Shown here: piece by piece, positions 17,718 to 24,462 of the stretch
Position numbering within the stretch: the stretch's first letter is position 1
Layout of the letters: each line of letters begins with the position of its first letter
From: Virgibacillus_P tibetensis
GTDB lineage: Bacteria > Bacillota > Bacilli > Bacillales > Amphibacillaceae
Direction of reading: 5' to 3'
Assembly (NCBI RefSeq): GCF_036026595.1
Contig: NZ_JARZFX010000003.1
Location: 186,001-250,000 of the forward strand
DNA length: 64,000 nt
Program-made: the position numbers and the translations under genes
Notes under the pieces: generated by a model
Told to the model about the DNA's origin: nothing
Database searches by the model: none
What the model saw: only the letters and a program-made list of their open reading frames with translations

Positions 17718-18906
17718 CTAAGTTCACCTCGCCATCTCCGGCAAGTGCAGCAATAACTGCTCCCCGCACAATAATACCTATCAGTTTGCCATCTTCTATA
17801 ACGGCAACCGGAATTGGTGAATCATGAATAATATTAAATATTTCATTCATGGAAGTTTCTTTATCTACTTTTGGTATATCGTTCTTTAAAATATCTTCAA
17901 GGTTGCTGATCTCATTCTTACGTGCTTCCAAAGCATCATCTGCTGTTATATAACCTTTTAGATTCCGTTTGCTGTCAACTACATAAATACTTGACAGTCC
18001 TTCTTCACGCATTCGCTCTAATGCTACACGCGGTCCATGTTTATCTACATTAACTGTTTCTGGGCGCTTCATGATATGTTGAGCTGTTAAAACCTTAGAC
18101 CGATCTACATCTTCTACGAATTTCTCGACATAGTCATTCGCAGGGTTTACTAAAATTTCCTCTGGTGTGCCAATTTGTACAATTGACCCATCCTTCATTA
18201 GAGCGATTCGATCACCTATACGTAAGGCCTCATCCAAATCATGTGTAATAAATAAAATTGTTTTCTTCATTGTTGACTGCAAATCAATTAGTTCGTCTTG
18301 CATTTCTTTGCGGATTAATGGATCTAACGCAGAGAATGCCTCATCCATTAACAGCACTTCTGGATCATTAGCCAGAGCGCGGGCTAAACCAACCCTCTGT
18401 TGCATACCACCTGATAGTTGATTTGGTTTTTGATAAGCATAGTCTGTTAGACCAACTAACTCCAATGCTTCGAGTGCTTTCTTCTTTCGCTCTTCTTTCG
18501 GCATGTCTTGAATTTCCAAGCCAAATTCAGCATTTTCTAAAATAGTACGATGCGGGAAAAGTGCAAACTTCTGAAACACCATACTCATTTTTTCTCTGCG
18601 AACCCTTCGTAATGATTTTTTATCCATCGTTGCCAGATCTTCTCCATCAACGAAGATACTTCCTTCCGAAGGTTCAATTAAACGATTGACCAATCGTACC
18701 AGCGTTGATTTACCACTACCAGACAATCCCATAATTACAAATATTTCCCCAGCTTCTACAGAGAATGAAGTTCTATTAACCCCAACTGTATGCCCTGTTT
18801 CACTAAGTATAGTTTCTTTACTAGATCCCTTATCCAGAAGCTTTAAAGCCTGTTTCGGATTTTTACCAAATATCTTTGATAAATTTTTAGCCTCAATTAC
18901 CGGCAT
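17710..18906 (-). CDS. opuAA: Glycine betaine ABC transporter ATPase OpuAA
   Basis: 398 aa. ATPase domain: Walker A GLSGSGKST, signature LSGGMQQRVGLARAL, Walker B VLLMDEAFSALDP. Two C-terminal CBS domains (from about residue 270) sense ionic strength or cyclic-di-AMP in this family. The start at 18906 has AAAGAGGTG nine bases upstream; the longer frame to 18990 has none. First gene of opuA-ABC, divergent from a GbsR-type regulator. Confidence 0.94.
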   Translation of the reverse strand: MPVIEAKNLSKIFGKNPKQALKLLDKGSSKETILSETGHTVGVNRTSFSVEAGEIFVIMGLSGSGKSTLVRLVNRLIEPSEGSIFVDGEDLATMDKKSLRRVRREKMSMVFQKFALFPHRTILENAEFGLEIQDMPKEERKKKALEALELVGLTDYAYQKPNQLSGGMQQRVGLARALANDPEVLLMDEAFSALDPLIRKEMQDELIDLQSTMKKTILFITHDLDEALRIGDRIALMKDGSIVQIGTPEEILVNPANDYVEKFVEDVDRSKVLTAQHIMKRPETVNVDKHGPRVALERMREEGLSSIYVVDSKRNLKGYITADDALEARKNEISNLEDILKNDIPKVDKETSMNEIFNIIHDSPIPVAVIEDGKLIGIIVRGAVIAALAGDGEVNLDV

Positions 18907-19074
18907 ATCTTTCACCTCTTTTTTTATTTCTAGCTTCGTATTATCTGCGAACCATGATAATAGACCCGCAACTTTCAGATTAGATAACATACATGCAAAA
19001 GAATGAAATCCAAAGTTAGTTTGTTAATCCCGTTAAGATTTCATTGGATCCGATCCGTATTGAGCTACTTTAAT

Positions 19075-19103
19075 ACTATAAACCTAATAACTATACAATA
19101 CAA
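19075..19103 (-). promoter_or_regulatory. Sigma-A promoter of the opuA operon
   Basis: On the minus strand TTGTAT and TATAGT are separated by exactly 17 bp. This gives a leader of about 160 nt before opuAA. The palindrome at 19130-19163 ends 27 bp upstream of the -35. Confidence 0.6.
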
Positions 19104-19129
19104 ACTTTAAATCTGGCTTATTTTGTTTA

Positions 19130-19163
19130 TATTTTTCGTACAGTTTATACTGTACGAAAAATA
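19130..19163. promoter_or_regulatory. Perfect 15-bp palindrome, probable operator between opuA and its regulator
   Basis: TATTTTTCGTACAGT (19130-19144), spacer TTAT, ACTGTACGAAAAATA (19149-19163). The T tract is 5' and the A tract 3' on both strands, so it is not a terminator. The position, between the opuA promoter and the divergent GbsR-type gene, suggests the binding site of that regulator. Inference only. Confidence 0.6.
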
Positions 19164-19276
19164 CATTGGGATTACTTTGAATACCTCGCAATTACTCTCA
19201 ATTACTGTCCAATCACCTGTTTTCATTAAAAATCATTTTAGTGTAACCTTTATGTATCAGTGTTTAGGAGGATTTT

Positions 19277-19762
19277 ATGCAGGTTAATAAAAAAGAAGAA
19301 GTAACAAATAAAATAATGGTTGAATTCTCAAAAACAATTGAAATGTTCGATTTGACACCTTTAGAAGCACGTTTATTTGCTTTTTTATATTTGTCAGAGA
19401 AACCTTTGACTTTAGATGATATGAGTGATGCAATGGGAAAGAGTAAAACATCAATGAGTACTGGTGTAAGAAGTCTCTTGGAGTTAAACCTTGTCACGCG
19501 AGTGTGGAAGAAAGGAGAAAGAAAAGATTTATTCCAGGCTAATACACAGCTGTTTAAAACCTTTATGAATACGTATATTAATAAATGGATAGATGCCACA
19601 AAACATCAAAATCACTCTCTCGTAGAGATTAATAAGCTCCTTGTCGAACAAAAGAGAAGTGACTTTACCGACGACCTTGCATCTGTAGATAATCGATTGA
19701 ATGATATTATAGACTTCCATACACAAGTAGAAGCATTATTTAGGGAAATGAAACAAGACTAG
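19277..19762 (+). CDS. opuAR: GbsR/OpuAR-type transcriptional repressor of opuA
   Basis: 161 aa, winged-helix protein. The motif LTPLEARLFAFLYLSEKPLTLDDMSDAMGKSKTSMSTGVRSL is that of the GbsR/OpcR subfamily of MarR-like regulators, which control choline and betaine uptake genes. AGGAGG lies nine bases before the ATG. Divergent from opuA with a palindrome between, so it probably represses opuA. A second family member lies at 23844-24389. It lacks part of the C-terminal region of that protein. Confidence 0.82.
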   Translation: MQVNKKEEVTNKIMVEFSKTIEMFDLTPLEARLFAFLYLSEKPLTLDDMSDAMGKSKTSMSTGVRSLLELNLVTRVWKKGERKDLFQANTQLFKTFMNTYINKWIDATKHQNHSLVEINKLLVEQKRSDFTDDLASVDNRLNDIIDFHTQVEALFREMKQD

Positions 19763-19810
19763 GTGAGCTGTGGGTCGGGCTGACAGAAATACTTTTAATC
19801 CAGTTCACTG

Positions 19811-19833
19811 CATCGTATAGTTACGATGTTTTT
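19811..19833 (+). terminator. Terminator of the opuA regulator gene
   Basis: CATCGTA, loop TAGT, TACGATG, TTTTT, 49 bp after the stop codon. Confidence 0.75.
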
Positions 19834-19845
19834 AAACATTATAAC

Positions 19846-19870
19846 AGCTGTTTATATAGTATAAACAGCT
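19846..19870. repeat. 25-bp palindrome between opuAR and yhaI
   Basis: AGCTGTTTATA, TAG, TATAAACAGCT: perfect 11-bp arms. It lies between convergent genes and has no T tract, so neither a standard terminator nor an obvious operator. Confidence 0.55.
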
Positions 19871-19942
19871 TGGCCATCTAATTTATTTAACTAAATCAGT
19901 AAAAATTTTAAAATGCGGGTCAATAGCTATCTCCACAACAGA

Positions 19943-20293
19943 TTACCTTTTATGTTCATGTATTCCGGTATCAATTATATGAATAAATTCCGTTAACATG
20001 GCTGGGAAATACCCTTCCTTTTTCAATGCATAAATTGTTTCATTCGGCTCTAACCTCTCATTGAGCATTCCCGCAAAGTGAAGGAGCAAGGAAGTGAAAT
20101 CAAGAAAGCCCTCTTCTTTTTGTTCTTCATAGTCCGAATTTAACACATGGAGCATATTAAATAGTTCATCATATTCTTCGTTTGTAATATTTTTTTCTAT
20201 CATTAATTTTATAACTGGATACTCGTTCATATCCATAATTCCGGAAAGTAATTTCAAGTGAAATGACGTTGCATGATCAGTTATTCCTTTCAA
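19943..20293 (-). CDS. yhaI: DUF1878 protein YhaI
   Basis: 116 aa, mostly helical and acidic, containing HLKLLSGIMDMNEYPVIKLMIEK, matching the small YhaI family (about 113 aa in B. subtilis). The start is TTG at 20293, eight bases after AAGGGGGG; a longer open frame to 20509 has no ribosome binding site and overlaps the next gene. Function unknown. It keeps its yha-cluster position between the opuA insertion and the DUF3267 gene. Confidence 0.75.
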   Translation of the reverse strand: MKGITDHATSFHLKLLSGIMDMNEYPVIKLMIEKNITNEEYDELFNMLHVLNSDYEEQKEEGFLDFTSLLLHFAGMLNERLEPNETIYALKKEGYFPAMLTEFIHIIDTGIHEHKR

Positions 20294-20450
20294 CCCAAAA
20301 ACCCCCCTTATATACAATGAAAATACAGTAAAAATTCTATTTAAAAATTTATAAAAAGAATGGCTGAAAAAGTCTTGCTTTTTCCCTCTAAACATACTAT
20401 GATTCATAAAGCGTTCATAAGAATTACAGTATGTATTGGAGGGATCAAAA

Positions 20451-20996
20451 ATGAACTGCTGGAAATCAATAAATCTGACAAAAGAATTTGGGCATAGCAG
20501 GTTGTACATTGTATCATTTTTGATCGGTTTACTATCCTTTATTTTTCTTTATGTCCCAATTTCTATAGCACAGGGTACGAATCACACAAATGAAGCAGGG
20601 TTCCTGCCATTCATAATATCTTTAATCCTGTTGCCTACATTGCATTCACTTATGCATATTTTACCACTAATCTTAATGAAAAAACGTCTTAAAATAATAT
20701 ATAAAGGAAAAAACAAAATACTTCCCATTTTAAATTATTATACGAAATTTCACTTAACAAAAAAAGCATCTTTAATTGTAGCCCTTGCTCCGACTTTGTT
20801 AATTACAATTCCAGGCATCGCAGCAAGTTACTTGTTCATTGATTATTCCGTATATATACTCTTATTTACTTGTGTTCATATTGGTATAACCTTTATTGAC
20901 TTTTTATATGTTCTTTATATTGTAAAAGCACCTAAAAAGGCATTTATTGAAAATGGTAATGATGGATTTGATATTCTTATAAAATCCCATTCATAA
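20451..20996 (+). CDS. DUF3267 membrane protein (YhaJ-like)
   Basis: 181 aa with about four membrane helices. The segment LPTLHSLMHILPLI occupies the place of the HExxH-like helix of the DUF3267 putative zincin family, although the Glu is not present here, so protease activity is doubtful. The ATG at 20451 has TTGGAGGG eight bases upstream. In B. subtilis a DUF3267 gene sits at the equivalent place beside yhaI. Role unknown. Confidence 0.7.
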   Translation: MNCWKSINLTKEFGHSRLYIVSFLIGLLSFIFLYVPISIAQGTNHTNEAGFLPFIISLILLPTLHSLMHILPLILMKKRLKIIYKGKNKILPILNYYTKFHLTKKASLIVALAPTLLITIPGIAASYLFIDYSVYILLFTCVHIGITFIDFLYVLYIVKAPKKAFIENGNDGFDILIKSHS

Positions 20997-21010
20997 TGTG
21001 TTATTTTTGA

Positions 21011-21060
21011 GAATCCCACCCCTGCGCCTTACGGTGACACGGGTGGGGATTCCTCGTTTT
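21011..21060 (+). terminator. Terminator of the DUF3267 gene
   Basis: GAATCCCACCC pairs with GGGTGGGGATTC around a 19-nt GC-rich loop, followed by CTCGTTTT. Confidence 0.7.
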
Positions 21061-21265
21061 AAACCTCTTTCTCACCTGTACCTGAAAGGGTGCTACAACC
21101 TATAATTCCTTTCTCGTTCGGAAAATATGTAAATATAAAGCCGAAATCTCTAATTTTTGATAAAAATTAATCATAAACTTTACTGTTCATATGCTGAATC
21201 TTTTGGTAGAGTTATAAATATGATGTTTAATTCGACTGTATGATCCTTAGTAAGGAGGTTTCCCC

Positions 21266-21451
21266 TTGAGTATTATGTTTGTGTTGTATGCTTTTTTAGT
21301 ATTATTTATTTTTAACTCTCTGACACATAAATTCTGCACGAAGACAGAAATGGATTTAGCTAAGCAGAATAAAATTTTTCGAGTGACTAATATTATGATT
21401 GTAATATTACTTATAAATGCTTATGTAAAAATACTAAATGTGATGGTTTAG
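21266..21451 (+). CDS. Small membrane protein, unknown function
   Basis: 61 aa. Two hydrophobic segments (about residues 3-17 and 41-60) flank a polar middle. The start is TTG at 21266, six bases after AAGGAGGT; an internal ATG at codon 4 is possible. Located 115 bp before prsA. No family is recognised; the strong ribosome binding site supports expression. Confidence 0.6.
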   Translation: MSIMFVLYAFLVLFIFNSLTHKFCTKTEMDLAKQNKIFRVTNIMIVILLINAYVKILNVMV

Positions 21452-21565
21452 TTTCATATACTGTGCTGCTGATTGGTTTTTTTACAAAGGACTATTTTTT
21501 CTATATTAAAATATGGTATATTTATCAGTAGTGAAAAAGCACATTAAGATTAGGAGTGTTCATAG

Positions 21566-22441
21566 ATGAAGAAATTGACGATCGCTGTAGCATTAACAGC
21601 AGGCGTTCTGACATTAGCAGCGTGTAATGCGAATGAAGATGATCAGGAAGTAGTTGTTGAGACCAATGCAGGTAATATAACAAAAGAAGATTTTTATGAG
21701 GAACTTAAAGCGCGACACGGAGAAGCAGTACTTCAGGAGTTAGTAACTTTACAAGTTCTGGAAAATAACTATGACGTTAGTGATGAAGAAGTAGAAAGTG
21801 AAGTTGAGAAGATGAAGGATCAATTAGGCGAACAATTTGAGATGGCACTCCAACAACAAGGAATTGGTTCTGAAGAAGAATTTCGTAAAATAATACGTAT
21901 TAGTCTATTACAAGAGGCGGCCATTTCGGAAGATGTTGAAATTACAGAAGAAGAAATGCAAGAGGAATATCAAAGACAAAATACAGAAATTGATGCACAG
22001 CATATATTGGTAGAAGATGAAGAAACTGCGAATGAAGTAAAGGAAAAGCTTGATAAGGGCGAAGATTTTGCAGAGCTGGCAGGTGAGTATTCTACAGATG
22101 GCTCAGCAGAAGATGGTGGCAACCTTGGTTACTTCTCTATAGGCCAAATGGTACCTGAATTCGAAGAAGTTGCATTCGGTATGGATGAAGGCGATATCAG
22201 CGAACCAGTTGCTTCACAATATGGCTTCCATATCATTAAAGTAAATGATAAACGTGAAAGAGAAGAAAGTATAGGCGAATTTGAGGATGTAAAAGAAGAT
22301 ATCCGTCGTGAACTTTTAAATCAAAAGCTGGACGTAACTGCAGCTCAGGAAAAGATTAACAACTTGATGCAGGATGCTGATATCAATGTAAAAATAGATG
22401 AATTCGAAAATATTTTTGAACAGGAAGAAGCACAGGGTTAA
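21566..22441 (+). CDS. prsA: Foldase lipoprotein PrsA
   Basis: 291 aa. Lipoprotein signal ending LTLAACN, an N-terminal helical SurA-like domain, a parvulin peptidyl-prolyl isomerase domain (about residues 134-225; IDAQHILVEDEETANEV, GGNLGYFSIGQMVPEFEEVAF, YGFHIIKV) and a C-terminal helix. Located on the outer membrane face, it helps secreted proteins fold. Very acidic (long Glu/Asp runs). Gene order with yhaL and yhaM is as in B. subtilis. Confidence 0.95.
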   Translation: MKKLTIAVALTAGVLTLAACNANEDDQEVVVETNAGNITKEDFYEELKARHGEAVLQELVTLQVLENNYDVSDEEVESEVEKMKDQLGEQFEMALQQQGIGSEEEFRKIIRISLLQEAAISEDVEITEEEMQEEYQRQNTEIDAQHILVEDEETANEVKEKLDKGEDFAELAGEYSTDGSAEDGGNLGYFSIGQMVPEFEEVAFGMDEGDISEPVASQYGFHIIKVNDKREREESIGEFEDVKEDIRRELLNQKLDVTAAQEKINNLMQDADINVKIDEFENIFEQEEAQG

Positions 22442-22459
22442 TAAGGTCACTCTATTACG

Positions 22460-22494
22460 AAGGCTAATACATCAACTATGTATTAGCCTTTTCT
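22460..22494 (+). terminator. Terminator of prsA
   Basis: AAGGCTAATACAT, loop CAACT, ATGTATTAGCCTT, then TTCTC: a perfect 13-bp stem. Confidence 0.9.
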
Positions 22495-22544
22495 CATCTC
22501 AATAAACCCTAAATAAGGATTCCCTTCCTTTGGTGTGCGGTCGA

Positions 22545-22742
22545 TCATTCTGATATCTGTTGTTTTCTGCCTTGCTTAAGCTCTCTCTCGGCTTCAAGTC
22601 TGTCCATGTATACTCTTCCCTCACGTTCAATAAACTGTTGTTCCAGCAGTCTCTCAGCCCGCATTGCTCGTAATGCCATATATCCACTTAAGAAAATAAA
22701 AATAATCATCATCAAAACCCACCAAGGTACCCCAACTATCAT
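22545..22742 (-). CDS. yhaL: Sporulation protein YhaL
   Basis: 65 aa. One N-terminal helix starting VPWWVLMMIIFIFLSGY, then a charged region with FIEREGRVYMDRLEAERE, closely resembling B. subtilis YhaL (WWVYL..., FIEKEGQIYMERM). In B. subtilis it is a sporulation membrane protein made under sporulation sigma factors. GGGAGGCTGAAAC precedes the ATG. It lies between prsA and yhaM. Confidence 0.82.
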   Translation of the reverse strand: MIVGVPWWVLMMIIFIFLSGYMALRAMRAERLLEQQFIEREGRVYMDRLEAERELKQGRKQQISE

Positions 22743-22811
22743 GTTTCAGCCTCCCTTGTCCATATCTCTACCACATATATATGAGCAACGTTTCAGAAAA
22801 ATAACCCCTGC

Positions 22812-23759
22812 TTAATTTTCTTCAAATAACGGCTTATAAAATGCCCGGTTATCCATTGCAAACATTCGCTCTGTAAATTCACCAGGCTTCACTTTATCCA
22901 AGGCACGATTTAACATATTCATCTTGGCGTCCATTAAATCAATTAAGTGTAAGATTTCCGCTTCCCTCACCATTGGTGGCTTTGGACTGCCCCACTCTGC
23001 CTTGCCATGATGGCTTAATACGAGATGCTGTAATATTACTACCTCTTCACCTTCAATTTGGAGTTCTTTCGCCATCAACCCAATTTCTTCGACCATCATC
23101 GGAATATGACCTAACAGCTTTCCTTCTGTGGTATAAGTTGTAGTTACTACCCCTGACAACTCTTTGAGTTTGCCCAGGTCATGTAAAATAATACCAGAAT
23201 ACAACAGATCCTTATTAAGCTCCGGGTAAAGTATATGCAGTTCCTTCGCTATAGCAAGCATACTGACAATGTGATGTGCCAGCCCGGAAACATATTCATG
23301 ATGATTTTTCGTTGCTGCAGGATAAGTTAATAGGTCTTCCTGGTATTTTTTTATAAATGCCCTTACCATCCGCTGTAAGGCAGGATTTTTCATTTCAAAA
23401 ATTGCTTCTGTAAGCTTGTCTGCCAAAACAGATTTTTCAACTGGGGCCTTTTCAACGAAATCAGATATATAAACGTCATCAGTGGGCTGAGCAGGACGGA
23501 CGGCCATTATCTTAAGCTGGGATCTTCCACGAAACTGGTTAACTTCACCTGATATTTTTACTATTTGCTCTGGTACAAATAGAGCTTCGTCTTCCTTTTT
23601 AGCATCCCACAGCTTTGCTTCAATTTCTCCAGTTGCATCCCGCAGAATCAATGTAAGAAATGGCTTTCCATTACTCGCAACTCCCTTAGTCGCCTCTTTA
23701 ATCAGCATAAAGTCATCAATTGCATCTCCCACACCGGCAAATCCTATCCCATTTTTCAT
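22812..23759 (-). CDS. yhaM: 3'-5' exoribonuclease YhaM
   Basis: 315 aa, the length of B. subtilis YhaM (314). The N-terminal OB-fold (about residues 15-100; TLILRDATGEIEAKLWDAKKED) is followed by an HD phosphohydrolase domain (GLAHHIVSM, GIILHDLGKLKEL, LQHLVLSHHG). It degrades RNA and single-stranded DNA from 3' ends with Mn2+. GGGGGAG lies upstream of the ATG. Confidence 0.95.
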   Translation of the reverse strand: MKNGIGFAGVGDAIDDFMLIKEATKGVASNGKPFLTLILRDATGEIEAKLWDAKKEDEALFVPEQIVKISGEVNQFRGRSQLKIMAVRPAQPTDDVYISDFVEKAPVEKSVLADKLTEAIFEMKNPALQRMVRAFIKKYQEDLLTYPAATKNHHEYVSGLAHHIVSMLAIAKELHILYPELNKDLLYSGIILHDLGKLKELSGVVTTTYTTEGKLLGHIPMMVEEIGLMAKELQIEGEEVVILQHLVLSHHGKAEWGSPKPPMVREAEILHLIDLMDAKMNMLNRALDKVKPGEFTERMFAMDNRAFYKPLFEEN

Positions 23760-23843
23760 ACCTTTCTCCCCCTTAACGATAAAGAGATTGACCTAAAAAA
23801 CAGGCAAGTACAACTAGCCATATTTTAATGTCAATCTCTGTTG

Positions 23844-24389
23844 TTATTTATTTTTTGGAATGTAATCAAATATCTTGCCTGATTCAATTACATGGATAAA
23901 CTTCATTAGCCATTCATAGTAATTTCGGGCGTAACTGAGTCTCTCTATATCGTTTTCAATTTTCCGCTTTAAAGACTCATCCATCGTGTCCCGCAGGATA
24001 TCCTCCAGTTCAGCAATCGTCTCATCTGCTTCTTCAATATTTGTCTCTGTATGCTGTCTCCACCTGTTCCCAAACAACGAAGTAAACGATTTATACCAAT
24101 CTTCTTCGGACTGGTACAGATCCTTACGTATACCCTTCTTGAACGTCGATTCTACCATTCGCATATCAGACAATGTGCGGACTCCTGTCGACATACTTGT
24201 TTTACTCATCTCCAGTGCATCACGCATATCGTCCAGTGTCATCGGTTTATCTGCAAAATACAGAACACCATACAAACGTCCCACAGATGATGTAAGACCG
24301 TAAAGATTCATATTCTTTGCAATCACTTGTATGAACTTCTCAATTGTTTCATCATACTTTTCCCAGTCTAGTTCATTTTTCTCTGGCAA
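23844..24389 (-). CDS. GbsR-family transcriptional regulator (second copy)
   Basis: 181 aa, the length of B. subtilis GbsR. Winged helix: SSVGRLYGVLYFADKPMTLDDMRDALEMSKTSMSTGVRTL, then a helical C-terminal part ending YYEWLMKFIHVIESGKIFDYIPK, as in GbsR where an aromatic inducer box binds choline. The start is TTG at 24389, seven bases after GGAGGG. It has no adjacent choline or betaine gene and lies between yhaM and yhaN, so it may act at a distance. Distinct from the shorter regulator at 19277. Confidence 0.8.
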   Translation of the reverse strand: MPEKNELDWEKYDETIEKFIQVIAKNMNLYGLTSSVGRLYGVLYFADKPMTLDDMRDALEMSKTSMSTGVRTLSDMRMVESTFKKGIRKDLYQSEEDWYKSFTSLFGNRWRQHTETNIEEADETIAELEDILRDTMDESLKRKIENDIERLSYARNYYEWLMKFIHVIESGKIFDYIPKNK

Positions 24390-24462
24390 TGGATGTCCCT
24401 CCATCTGCATATATAATCTGAAAATAGTTTATCACTATTTGTCATTTAATGCGAACAGAATC

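Noticed and set aside
19130..19163. Palindrome at opuA as a bidirectional terminator
   Set aside because: T residues precede and A residues follow the stem on each strand, the reverse of a terminator, and it lies between divergent genes.
19153..19165. 13-nt TACGAAAAATACA shared between the opuA palindrome and the region near 43525
   Set aside because: Matches of this length are expected by chance in 64 kb of A+T-rich DNA.
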